64,000 nt of DNA, taken from the NCBI RefSeq assembly GCF_000378425.1, contig NZ_KB899821.1:1-64000 (forward strand), read 5' to 3'. Shown here piece by piece: positions 51,311 through 59,860 of this stretch (the first letter of the stretch is position 1; each line of letters starts with the position of its first letter). The position numbers and the translations under genes were made by a program. The notes beneath the pieces are model-generated. The model did not search any database, had not been told where the DNA came from, and saw nothing but the letters and a program-made list of their open reading frames with translations. Origin of the DNA: Cohnella laeviribosi DSM 21336 (lineage in GTDB: Bacteria; Bacillota; Bacilli; Paenibacillales; Paenibacillaceae).

Positions 51311-53623
51311 ATGCGCTCCTACAGCTTTTTGACCAGGCTGACCGTTTTCGGTTTTCTGCTGAGCACGCTTCCGGTGCTGTTCATCGGCATCTTCTCTTAC
51401 GCGACATCGTCCGGAGAGATCCAAAGCCACGTCAACAAAGGGAAAATGCAGTTATTGGTTCAAATTAATGCCAATGTAGAGCAAATCCTGGTCACTGTCA
51501 ACCACACGCTGAATCAGGTGCTGAACTCGACCGTTCTGAAACGGGCCATGAGCAACCCGCTTTCTGAAACCGATTTCATTTTATATGACAACCTGAGAAA
51601 CGAACTTCGTCATATGCAATCGTTCGATACGCGGCTGGAAGATGTGATTCTGATCAACCGCAATCATAACTGGATGGTCAAAAATTCGGGGCTTTACCGG
51701 TTCGACGAATACGCTCATCACGACGCATTGGCGAAACTGATCGACGCTCCCGGCGACAGCGCCTGGATGCTGAACCCTTCGGACTGGTTCTACAGCGAAG
51801 AAAACGCCGGCAGCCCGCCTTGCCGATACAGCATCAGCCTGCTCAAAAAGCTGCCGGTCAGCGGCCTGGAGAAAAGCGGCCTCGCCCTCGCCAATATTCC
51901 GGCCTGCAGCCTTCAGGACTTCCTGCAAAGCGACGGGGAGCAGGACGACCGGCTGATGGTCGTCGGAGACGACGGACGGCTGCTGCTGCACCCGGACCCC
52001 GGAATGATCGGGCAGACGCTGGAAGCGGCAGGGCTGAAGCAAACGGACAAATTGACCGGCGACAGCGGGCAGTTCCGGACGAAAATGGAACAGCAGGCGT
52101 ATACGGTCACTTACTTCCGTTCGCCCTACAACAACTGGACCTACCTGTCGTTCACGTCGATCCGCAGCTTGACCAAGGAATCGGACAAAATCGGCATGTA
52201 CACGCTGTTTGTCTGCCTGTTTATGCTGCTCCTGATGCTGGCGATTGCCTGGACCGGTTCCCGGCGGATGTATACGCCCGTTCAGCAGCTGCTGCGGCAG
52301 CTCGACACCGGCATGACAGCCGGAAAAAAAGGGCGCAGCGACGAATTCCAGGTTATCGGCGAACAGGTGCGGAACTTGTTTCAGTCCAAGTCCCGGCTCG
52401 AACAGGAAGTTCACCGGCATCTGAATCAGGTGTCCGGTTTTTATTTGATGAAGGCCTATCAGGGCGGCGTCAAGCTTAGCGAGCTCGGCGAGCAGCTGGA
52501 GCGGTTCGGCTACGGCGAACGCATCCGGAGCTGGGAACTGAAGGCGGTGCTGACGCTGCAGATCGACTCGCTGGAGCAGACCGGTTACGAGAAACGCGAC
52601 TTGGAGCTTCTGCTGTTCGCCGTTCAAAACATGACCGAAGAAATCATCCCGGCCGAGCGGCGTCTGGCGCCGGTTACCATCGAGCATACCGTTGTGCTGA
52701 CGGTCGGCGGCGCGCCCGGTCCGACGAACGATTTCAAAGCCGATACGTACGCGCTCACGGAAGAGCTCCAGCGGAAAATCCACGATGTGCTGAAGCTGAC
52801 CGTCAGCATCGGCATCAGCCTGCCGTTTCGCCGGCTCGCAGGTCTGTCCGACGCCTACCGTGAAGGATTGGAAGCGCTTCGCCAGCGGCTCAAGCTGGGC
52901 GGCGGCATCATCGTTCAATACGAGCACCTGAACGCGGGCAAGCATGTCCTTCATCTGCACTACCCGTATCAGAGCGAAAACGAGCTGATCGAAGCGATGA
53001 AGCTGGCGGACAAGGACAAGGCGAAAGAGCTGCTGCATCAATTTCTCGCGCAGGTGTTCGCGGCCGAAACCTCGCCCCGCGAGTGCCAAATTCCGCTCAC
53101 GCGGCTGCTGAACAACCTGCTTGTCGTCATGCAGGAATCGGGCATTTCCGTCAACCTGATCCACCCGGAGCGAGGCTCGCTTTTCGAAGACCTGCTGGAG
53201 TTGAACACGCCGACGGAAATCGAGGACTGGTTCTGGACCTCCGTCGTTCACCCGGTGCTCCGCATCTTCCGCGACCGGCAGGACGCGCAATACGCCAATA
53301 TTTCCGAGAAAATCATCGACCTGGTCCACCGGTACTACGATACCGACCTGACGCTGGAGGAATGCGCCGCCAAGCTGCACTACAATCCCAATTACCTGAG
53401 CAGCGTTTTCCGCAAGGAGACGGGGCGTTCGTTCAGCGAATACCTGACCGCCTACCGGTTTCAGATGGCCAAAAAATGGCTCGCCGAAACCGAGATGCCG
53501 ATCAAGGACATCGCGGCGCGGCTGCGCTACAACAATTCGCAAAATTTTATCCGCTCGTTCCGCAAGCAGGAAGGCGTCACCCCCGGACAATTCCGGGAGA
53601 CTCGGGGCAGGACGGCGACATAG
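51311..53623 (+). CDS. Membrane-bound AraC-family regulator (YesS type)
   Basis: A 770-residue sensor-regulator. Start taken as ATG 51311 (MRSYSFLTRLTVFGF); a GTG at 51299 is possible. Membrane helices are at about 8-30 and 295-318, bracketing an extracellular sensing domain; a HAMP-like stretch follows. The C-terminal 100 residues hold two HTH motifs (LTLEECAAKLHYNPNYLSSV, and IKDIAARLRYNNSQNFIRSF). YesS-like regulators respond to extracellular oligosaccharides and activate neighbouring uptake and hydrolase genes. It is divergent from the second binding-protein gene, the likely target. Confidence 0.93.
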   Translation: MRSYSFLTRLTVFGFLLSTLPVLFIGIFSYATSSGEIQSHVNKGKMQLLVQINANVEQILVTVNHTLNQVLNSTVLKRAMSNPLSETDFILYDNLRNELRHMQSFDTRLEDVILINRNHNWMVKNSGLYRFDEYAHHDALAKLIDAPGDSAWMLNPSDWFYSEENAGSPPCRYSISLLKKLPVSGLEKSGLALANIPACSLQDFLQSDGEQDDRLMVVGDDGRLLLHPDPGMIGQTLEAAGLKQTDKLTGDSGQFRTKMEQQAYTVTYFRSPYNNWTYLSFTSIRSLTKESDKIGMYTLFVCLFMLLLMLAIAWTGSRRMYTPVQQLLRQLDTGMTAGKKGRSDEFQVIGEQVRNLFQSKSRLEQEVHRHLNQVSGFYLMKAYQGGVKLSELGEQLERFGYGERIRSWELKAVLTLQIDSLEQTGYEKRDLELLLFAVQNMTEEIIPAERRLAPVTIEHTVVLTVGGAPGPTNDFKADTYALTEELQRKIHDVLKLTVSIGISLPFRRLAGLSDAYREGLEALRQRLKLGGGIIVQYEHLNAGKHVLHLHYPYQSENELIEAMKLADKDKAKELLHQFLAQVFAAETSPRECQIPLTRLLNNLLVVMQESGISVNLIHPERGSLFEDLLELNTPTEIEDWFWTSVVHPVLRIFRDRQDAQYANISEKIIDLVHRYYDTDLTLEECAAKLHYNPNYLSSVFRKETGRSFSEYLTAYRFQMAKKWLAETEMPIKDIAARLRYNNSQNFIRSFRKQEGVTPGQFRETRGRTAT

Positions 53624-53709
53624 CGCCGGGCAAGAAGCTTCCGCCAGCGTTGGCGGAGCGGACGGCTTCCCGTTGACGGAGCGATGCCGGGGGCGTCGGG
53701 CGAACCGTT

Positions 53710-53757
53710 AAAAAAGGAACCCGCGGCCGTCGGAACGGCGCTTCGGGCTCCTTTTTC
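53710..53757. terminator. Bidirectional terminator between regulator and epimerase genes
   Basis: AAAAAAGGAACCCG and CGGGCTCCTTTTT form the outer stem around GGCCGT/ACGGC, with T-runs on both strands. It separates the converging AraC-type and UxaE-like genes. Confidence 0.82.
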
Positions 53758-53760
53758 TGA

Positions 53761-55230
53761 TTATTTCACGCCGAGCAGGTCCAGATGCTTGCCGATATGG
53801 CTTCGCAGCGCGGCCTCGTAATCTTCCTCGCGCTCGCTGAGCGTCCGGAAAAACTCGTCGCGGAACAGGCTCGAACCGTCGTCCTTTTTCGCCTGCAGCA
53901 ACAGGCCGTAGGTGATATGGAGAAGCTGGCGCGCGTCGTTCTCGTTCATGTACGAAGGCAGCTCCTCGTCGGACACGTCGGCAAGCGGGCGGATGTTGTT
54001 CAGATTGGTCGTGACATGGTAATAAGCGGTCGCCTCTTCAAAATGCTCGAGCGCATACTGATGCATGCGGCGGTACAGGCCCGGATTCGTCTTGGCGACG
54101 ATCCGCACCGCCTCCAGCCAGTTCGTGCCCGCCGTCTTGACGTGGAACCGCCCGTTCGTATAGCGGCCGACAAGCGCGAACACGCTGAATTTGTCGCTGC
54201 CCGAATGGATGCTCAGCTTATAGCCGAAACGATCCGCAATCGCGGCGTGAACGGCCAGTTCGCGCTCGAATTGGGCGATATCGCCGATATAGTCGATCCC
54301 CTTCTGGAATTCGCCGATAAACCGCGGGGCCATGCTGAAGATATCGACGTTTTTGCCGATGAGCTCCGAAGCGACCAGAAAATGCGAGCCCGGCGCGGTC
54401 GGCGTCAGCGTCTCGTCGATCGAAATTTCGAAGTCGACGGCGCGGCCTGCGGTTTGAATATATTTTTCGTAAATATAAATCATGAACTGAATCGCTTCGC
54501 GATAGACGAGCACATCCCGCATCAGCGTTGCGGCGTCGAAATGAATGGCGTGCGGACCGACCTGGAACGTTTTGTCCAAATATTTCGCTTCATAGTGGCT
54601 GCGCACGGATTCCGGCAACTCTTCGTATTTCCGCTTCACTTCCGATTCGCCGGCCTGGGCGGCTTCGTTGTCGATCTGCTCGGAGCAGTCCAGCGTCAGC
54701 ATCGTAAACCCGAGATCGAGGGCCATGCGGATGTCTTCTTCCTTTTTCAGATGGTCGCCGTCCGCCCCATAGCCTTCGGTATACCCTTCCTGGAAAACGG
54801 CATAGGCCGCCGCGTCGATCACCTGCTTGTAGTCGCGTCCGGTAAGCGCAAGTTCGCGTATGCTTTGCTGAGCCAAAATGGGATGGATGGCGCGTCCTCT
54901 CACCGTTTGCACATGGCCGGGACCTGCGATGCCGAGGCGATCCCCGAGCCCGATGGTCGCGCTCTGCTTGCCGAAAGCCTGCGGTACGGTAAACGGAAAA
55001 TGGCGGTTGAGCACAAGCCGGTTCTCGTGCGAAAGCTCGCACAGCTTGACGCCGTCCGCCTCTTCGCCGCGCAGCTCGTCGTACAGCTTGCCGCTTCCCT
55101 CCGCGACGAGATATTTGCGTCCCTCCGCCTTGATCATCTGCACGCGGGTTCCTTCGGATTCGTGCCTGGAACGGGGATAAACGTGTACCTGGCCTGCGGC
55201 CAGCCGTTCGATGATGGATTGCGCTTTCAT
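53761..55230 (-). CDS. uxaE: UxaE-family tagaturonate epimerase
   Basis: A 489-residue protein matching the UxaE family in length and in segments such as HIHFDAATLMRDVLVYREAI-like HAIHFDAATL, DFEISIDETLTPTAP, and YKLSIHSGSDKFSVF, with conserved His and Glu suitable for a metal site. UxaE of Thermotoga maritima interconverts D-tagaturonate and D-fructuronate. The gene has its own palindromic operator (55253-55268) identical to that of the adjacent lar operon, with AAAGGAGC before its ATG. By context it feeds a 2-ketouronate into that operon's pathway. Substrate is inferred from family and neighbours. Confidence 0.85.
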   Translation of the reverse strand: MKAQSIIERLAAGQVHVYPRSRHESEGTRVQMIKAEGRKYLVAEGSGKLYDELRGEEADGVKLCELSHENRLVLNRHFPFTVPQAFGKQSATIGLGDRLGIAGPGHVQTVRGRAIHPILAQQSIRELALTGRDYKQVIDAAAYAVFQEGYTEGYGADGDHLKKEEDIRMALDLGFTMLTLDCSEQIDNEAAQAGESEVKRKYEELPESVRSHYEAKYLDKTFQVGPHAIHFDAATLMRDVLVYREAIQFMIYIYEKYIQTAGRAVDFEISIDETLTPTAPGSHFLVASELIGKNVDIFSMAPRFIGEFQKGIDYIGDIAQFERELAVHAAIADRFGYKLSIHSGSDKFSVFALVGRYTNGRFHVKTAGTNWLEAVRIVAKTNPGLYRRMHQYALEHFEEATAYYHVTTNLNNIRPLADVSDEELPSYMNENDARQLLHITYGLLLQAKKDDGSSLFRDEFFRTLSEREEDYEAALRSHIGKHLDLLGVK

Positions 55231-55252
55231 TTTTCTTTACGCTCCTTTCATG

Positions 55253-55268
55253 ATAACAACGTTGTTAT
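55253..55268. promoter_or_regulatory. LacI-type operator upstream of uxaE
   Basis: A perfect 16-bp palindrome ATAACAACGTTGTTAT, 22 bp before the uxaE start codon. The identical sequence is at 61933-61948 and a one-base variant at 62043-62058. Confidence 0.85.
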
Positions 55269-55347
55269 ATTGATGCGGCAAAAGCGGCCGATCGAAGGAT
55301 TTCCCCTATCGATCTCTCGGCCGCCTTGCGCCCGTCATCCTTAATAT

Positions 55348-56826
55348 TTAATCCCGGTTAAAAGACTCGCCGATTCGCCTCAAAGCCTCCCGGTAGACGG
55401 TTTGAAGCGGCACGCCGTGAAGCCTTGCGGCTTGGGCGGCATCTTCGAATTCCGGCGAAGCCTGGACCAGCTCTCCGTTCTCGTAGCCCAGCTTGACGCG
55501 GACCCGGCCGTAGGGCGTCTCGACCGTCTGCCATTTGCGGTCCAGCATGCGGCGCGTTCGTTCGCTTCTGCGGACGCCGAAGGTGGATGTCTCGGCAAGC
55601 AGCGTCGCTTCGCAGGCCGCCGCGTCCTCAGGCAGGCAAACGACGGTCGCAAGCACGCCCGGACGGTTTTTCTTCATATATACCGGCGTGTAATATACGT
55701 CGAGCGCGCCGGATGCAAGCAGGCGCTCCATCGCATAGCCCATCGTTTCGCCGCTCGAATCGTCGATTTGCGCTTCCAGCACGACGACCCGCTCTCCCGG
55801 CGCGGACGGAAGCTCGCGATGGAGCAGAATCGCCCGGAGCACATTCGGGAATTCGAAGTCCTTGTTCCCGGCTCCATAGCCGATGCGGTCGATCGTCCCT
55901 TCGGGAATCGGTCCGAAGCCGGAAGCGAGCGCCTTCGCGATGCCCGCGCCGGTCGGCGTCGTCAGCTCGGCGTTGGCCGGCATCGACGCCAGCGGAATGC
56001 CGCGCAGAAGCTCGGCCGTAGCCGGAGCCGGAACCGGGTACAGCCCGTGCGCGATCCGCACCTTGCCCATGCCGGTCGGAATCGGGGAGACGACGATGTC
56101 GTCGACGCCCAGATTCTCGAGCGCCAGGCAAACGCCGATGATGTCGATAATCGAGTCCATCGCTCCGACTTCATGGAAATGGACCTCCGACGGCGCGATG
56201 CCGTGGATTTTCCCCTCCGCCTCGGCAATCCGTTCGAACACCTTCGCGCTGCGCTCCTTCACGCGGGCCGGCAGGTCGGAGGCCTCGATCATGGCGAGAA
56301 TATCCGCCGCTTTGCGATGCTCGTGGTGATGATCATGCTCGTGGCCGTGCGAATGCGGGTGGCCATGCGTATGTGCGTGCCCATGGCCGTGCTCGTGATC
56401 GTGCTGGTGCGCGCGAGCGTGGTCATGCGCGTGAGGGTGTTCATGCGCGTGAGGGTGTTCATGCGCGTGAGGGTGTTCATGCGTATGCGCGTGATCGTGC
56501 ACATGAAGATGATCGTGGCTCGGATGCGCATGACCGCGCTCGTGCCGGCCTTGTTCGGACTCGCGCCGATGGACGTGCCCTTCCGCGTGCCCTTGGGGGG
56601 TATCGCGTTCCGGGAACGTCAGCTTGAGCAGTTTGGCGGAAATTCCCCGGCGGACGGTCGGCACGAACGCCATCCGGAACGGGTCGAGCGGCAGCCGCCG
56701 CAGCTCCGACTCGATATAGGCCGGATCGGCGCCCAAATCGACGAGCGCCGCCAGCGTCATGTCCCCGGCGATGCCGGAGAAGCAGTCCAGATACAAGGTT
56801 TTGCGTATTTTCTTCGCTTCGGTCAT
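55348..56826 (-). CDS. larC: Nickel-pincer cofactor nickel insertase LarC (single frame)
   Basis: A 492-residue LarC, which inserts nickel into the pyridinium dithiocarboxylate cofactor in a CTP-dependent way. Start at 56826 after GGAGG; it overlaps larB by 4 bp. YLDCFSGIAGDM opens the protein; HFHEVGAMDSIIDIIG, TPTGAGIAKALA and DDSSGETMGYAMERLL are family motifs. In Lactobacillus plantarum larC is split by a frameshift; here it is one frame. Residues about 80-172 form a very large His-rich loop (HEHPHAHEHPHAHEHPHAHD type), likely a nickel store. Confidence 0.95.
   Translation of the reverse strand: MTEAKKIRKTLYLDCFSGIAGDMTLAALVDLGADPAYIESELRRLPLDPFRMAFVPTVRRGISAKLLKLTFPERDTPQGHAEGHVHRRESEQGRHERGHAHPSHDHLHVHDHAHTHEHPHAHEHPHAHEHPHAHDHARAHQHDHEHGHGHAHTHGHPHSHGHEHDHHHEHRKAADILAMIEASDLPARVKERSAKVFERIAEAEGKIHGIAPSEVHFHEVGAMDSIIDIIGVCLALENLGVDDIVVSPIPTGMGKVRIAHGLYPVPAPATAELLRGIPLASMPANAELTTPTGAGIAKALASGFGPIPEGTIDRIGYGAGNKDFEFPNVLRAILLHRELPSAPGERVVVLEAQIDDSSGETMGYAMERLLASGALDVYYTPVYMKKNRPGVLATVVCLPEDAAACEATLLAETSTFGVRRSERTRRMLDRKWQTVETPYGRVRVKLGYENGELVQASPEFEDAAQAARLHGVPLQTVYREALRRIGESFNRD
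56424..56477. repeat. 18-bp tandem repeat inside the larC His-rich loop
   Basis: Three exact copies of CATGCGCGTGAGGGTGTT lie head to tail. On the coding strand each adds a six-residue unit of the form EHPHAH, so the loop can grow or shrink in frame by slippage. Confidence 0.9.
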
Positions 56827-57503
56827 GTTGCCGCCTCCGCCGCCAGTTGTTGAATCATCGCCGCGTTGTAGCCCGCGCCGAAGCCGTTGTCGATGTTGAC
56901 GACCGACACCCCCGCCGCGCAGGAAGTCAGCATCGACAGCAGCGGCGTCAGCCCCTGAAAATGCGCCCCGTAGCCGACCGAAGTCGGCACGGCGATGACG
57001 GGCCGGCGCACCATGCCGCCGACTACGCTGGCGAGCGCGCCTTCCATCCCGGCCACGACGATGACGACGTTCGCGGCCCGGACGCGGTCGCGATGCGCGA
57101 GCAGCCGGTCGATGCCCGCAACGCCGACATCGTAGATGCGGTCCACCTCGCAGCCCATCCACTCGGCCGTGCCCGCCGCTTCCTCCGCGACGGGAATGTC
57201 CGCGGTGCCTCCGGTCAGCACGGCCACCTTCCCGGGCAGCCGCCGGTCCGCCGCGCCGTACACGATGAGCCCCGAACGCGGATCATGCTTCGCTTCGGGC
57301 ACGGCCGCAAGAACCGCTTCCGCCATCTCCGCCGACGCGCGCGTCAGCAGCGCGCGGCCGTGCTTCTGCACAAGCCGCTTGAAGATCGCGGCGGCCTGCT
57401 CCGCCGTTTTGCCCGGTCCAAACACGACCTCGGGATGCCCGGTTCGCTGCTCTCTTGCCACATCCAGCTTGCAGAACTCCATGTCTTCGAATCCGCCGTT
57501 CAC
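56823..57503 (-). CDS. larB: Pyridinium-3,5-biscarboxylate synthase LarB
   Basis: A 226-residue enzyme. The C-terminal AIR-carboxylase-like domain shows VAVLTGGTADIPVAEEA, DVGVAGIDRLL, VVAGMEGALASVVGG and PTSVGYGAHFQGL. LarB carboxylates and hydrolyses nicotinic acid adenine dinucleotide, the first step of nickel-pincer nucleotide synthesis. It overlaps larE by 4 bp and larC by 4 bp, so the three maturation genes are coupled. Confidence 0.95.
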   Translation of the reverse strand: MNGGFEDMEFCKLDVAREQRTGHPEVVFGPGKTAEQAAAIFKRLVQKHGRALLTRASAEMAEAVLAAVPEAKHDPRSGLIVYGAADRRLPGKVAVLTGGTADIPVAEEAAGTAEWMGCEVDRIYDVGVAGIDRLLAHRDRVRAANVVIVVAGMEGALASVVGGMVRRPVIAVPTSVGYGAHFQGLTPLLSMLTSCAAGVSVVNIDNGFGAGYNAAMIQQLAAEAAT

Positions 57504-58318
57504 GCTTTCGCACGCTCCAATGCCCGGTTCATGCTGCCGCTGGCATAGCCCTCCAAATCCATCGCCACATGCGTATAGCCGATCTCCCGGAGCTCTCGGG
57601 CGATGTCGGCTCCGCGCTCGACAAGAAGCGCCATATCCTTGGGCTCGACCTCGATGCGCGCGACGTCGCCGTGCGATCGTACCCGCACCTGCCGGATGCC
57701 CAGCGACCGGATGTAACGCTCCGCCCGGCCGACGCGGGTCAGCTTCTCGAGCGTAATCGTTTCCCCGTAGGCAATCCGGGAGGACAGGCAGGCAAACGAC
57801 GGCTTATCCCAGGTCGGCAAGCCCATTTGCCGGGACAGTTCGCGGATTTCCTCCTTATAAAGCCCCGCTTCCTGCAACGGTCCGCGCGCGCCGTACTCGC
57901 GAGCCGCCCGGATGCCGGGACGGTGCTCGTTCATGTCGTCGGCGATCAGCCCGTAAGCGATAAATCGGTAGCGTCCCCCGCGCACATACGGCTCCAGATG
58001 CTCGAACAGGCTTTTTTTGCAGAAATAGCAGCGGTTCCCGTTGTTCTCCTTGTACCCGGGAATGTCGAGTTCCGACGTTTCGATCACTTCGTGCGGAGCG
58101 TCGAGCAGCTTGGCAAGCCGGCGCGCTTCCGCGAGTTCCTCGGACGGATACGTTTCCGAATCCGCCGTGACCGCCAGCACCCGCTCGCGGCCAAGCGTAT
58201 CGATCGCCGCTTTGAGCAAAAAGGTGCTGTCCACCCCGCCGGAGAACGCCACCACCACCGATTCCATTTCGGTCAGAATGGCCTTAAGCTTTTCGTATTT
58301 TTCCACCGCTTGCGACAC
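57500..58318 (-). CDS. larE: Sulfur transferase LarE
   Basis: A 272-residue PP-loop enzyme. SGGVDS (residues 26-31) binds ATP. CYFCKKSLF (97-105) and PSFACLSSR with Cys177 are conserved; Cys177 corresponds to Cys176 of the L. plantarum enzyme, the sulfur donor. LarE adenylates the biscarboxylate and transfers sulfur to make the dithiocarboxylate. Only three Cys are present and the C-terminal cluster-binding set of some LarE proteins is not seen, so the self-sacrificing mode fits better. It starts 21 bp after gntK. Confidence 0.95.
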   Translation of the reverse strand: MSQAVEKYEKLKAILTEMESVVVAFSGGVDSTFLLKAAIDTLGRERVLAVTADSETYPSEELAEARRLAKLLDAPHEVIETSELDIPGYKENNGNRCYFCKKSLFEHLEPYVRGGRYRFIAYGLIADDMNEHRPGIRAAREYGARGPLQEAGLYKEEIRELSRQMGLPTWDKPSFACLSSRIAYGETITLEKLTRVGRAERYIRSLGIRQVRVRSHGDVARIEVEPKDMALLVERGADIARELREIGYTHVAMDLEGYASGSMNRALERAKA

Positions 58319-58339
58319 CGGACACCGCTCCCTTCTCCA

Positions 58340-59860
58340 TCAGCCACGGATCGCTTGCCGCCGTTCAAAGCCGGAAAGGTCCTTCATGCTGTCTTTGAGC
58401 TTGTCATACAATCCGAGATAAATCGGGAAAAGCTCGTTGTAAACCGCGGCCCGCTCCGGATTCGGTTCGAAGACTTGCGCCTTGGCGCTCTCCCACCGAA
58501 GCAGCGGACCTTTGGCGTCCTCCAGCGCATAATAGCCGAGCTGAGCCGCGCCAAGCCCCGAGCTTTCGATGATCTCGGGCACCGCAACGGGCGTCCCGAG
58601 CAGATCGGCCGCCATCTGGCACCAGGACGCCGACCGGGCAAAGCCCCCCGACGCGAGCAGACGGGTCGGCTTTCCGGCGCGCTCCTCGAGCAGCGACTGA
58701 ATGGCGCGGACTTGGAACAATACCCCTTCCAGCCCGGCCTTGAGCATGTGCTGCTCCCTGTGAGCCAGCTTCAGCCCGAACCACATGCCCCTGGCGTTCG
58801 CGTCCCAGAACGGCGCCCGCTCTCCGGACAGCAACGGCATCATCAGCAGGCCGTTCGCGCCGGGCGGCACCGATTCGGTCAGCGGAATGACCGCTTCCAT
58901 CGGCTTTCCGGGATACAGGCGCTCGGCCGCCCACTGCGCTACGATGCCGCCGTTGTTGGACGCGCCGCCGACGATCCAGCGGTTCTCCGTCAAGGCGTAG
59001 CAGAAGAGGCGTCCCTTCGGATCAAGCGACGGCGCGTCCACCATGGCGCGAACGGCGCTGCTCGTGCCGATCGTGACGCCGAACAGCCCCGGCGCGGCGG
59101 CGCCGATGCCGAGGTTGGCGAGCACGCCGTCCGATGCGCCGGTTACAAACGGCGTGTCGGGCGACAGCCCCATCCGTTCCGCGAAGTCCGTTTTCAAGCC
59201 GGTCAGCTTATACGTCGTCGGCACGGGCTCGGGCAGCCGGTCGGCGCCGATGCCGGCCAGCTTCAGCGCTCCCTCGTCCCAGTTCAGCTCCCGCAGGTTG
59301 AACAAGCCCGTGGCGCTTGCGATCGAATAATCGACGACGCAGCGGCCGAAAAGGCGGTACAGCACATATTCCTTGATGCCCAGCCATTTCTTCGCCTTCG
59401 CGAGCAGCTCCGGCTCCCGCTCCCGCATCCAGATCAGCTTGACGAGCGGAGACATCGGATGCACGGGCGTTCCGGTCCGCAGGTACACGTCCAGCCCCGT
59501 GCCGTCCGCATTCAGCCGTTCCGCCTGCTCCGCGCTCCGCTGATCCGCGAACGTGATGCTGGGCGTAAGCGGACGCCCGTCCTCATCGATCGCGATGAGG
59601 CTGTGCATCGCGGAGCTGAACGAAACGCACAGCACCTGCTCCGGCTTCAGCTCCGCGTCGTCGACCACCCCGCGGACCGTCCGCAGCACCGCCGCGAAGA
59701 TTTCCTCCGGGTCCTGCTCCGCGTATCCGGGCTTCGGCGTATGCAGCGGATATTCCGCCGAGCGGCCGGCCAGCACCCTTCCTTCGGGATCGATGGCCAG
59801 CGTCTTTGTGCTTGTCGTACCGATATCGACGGCTAATACGCATGATGTCCGATCGTTCAT
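58340..59860 (-). CDS. gntK: Gluconokinase (FGGY family)
   Basis: A 506-residue FGGY kinase. VDIGTTSTKTLAID, YPLHTPKPGYAEQDPEE, FSSAMHSLIAIDEDGRP, TGTPVHPMSPL and TGASDGVLANLGIG follow Bacillus subtilis GntK closely, more than xylulo- or glycerol kinases. It phosphorylates D-gluconate to 6-phosphogluconate in the cytoplasm. Its start overlaps the stop of the LarA-like gene by 4 bp, tying gluconate phosphorylation to the racemase homologue. Confidence 0.92.
   Translation of the reverse strand: MNDRTSCVLAVDIGTTSTKTLAIDPEGRVLAGRSAEYPLHTPKPGYAEQDPEEIFAAVLRTVRGVVDDAELKPEQVLCVSFSSAMHSLIAIDEDGRPLTPSITFADQRSAEQAERLNADGTGLDVYLRTGTPVHPMSPLVKLIWMREREPELLAKAKKWLGIKEYVLYRLFGRCVVDYSIASATGLFNLRELNWDEGALKLAGIGADRLPEPVPTTYKLTGLKTDFAERMGLSPDTPFVTGASDGVLANLGIGAAAPGLFGVTIGTSSAVRAMVDAPSLDPKGRLFCYALTENRWIVGGASNNGGIVAQWAAERLYPGKPMEAVIPLTESVPPGANGLLMMPLLSGERAPFWDANARGMWFGLKLAHREQHMLKAGLEGVLFQVRAIQSLLEERAGKPTRLLASGGFARSASWCQMAADLLGTPVAVPEIIESSGLGAAQLGYYALEDAKGPLLRWESAKAQVFEPNPERAAVYNELFPIYLGLYDKLKDSMKDLSGFERRQAIRG

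Noticed and set aside
53785-55344. Long plus-strand frame opposite uxaE
   Set aside because: It is an antisense shadow typical of GC-rich genes; the minus strand encodes a clear family member.
55402-56853. Long plus-strand frame opposite larC
   Set aside because: The minus strand shows all LarC motifs; the plus frame is an Arg-rich shadow.
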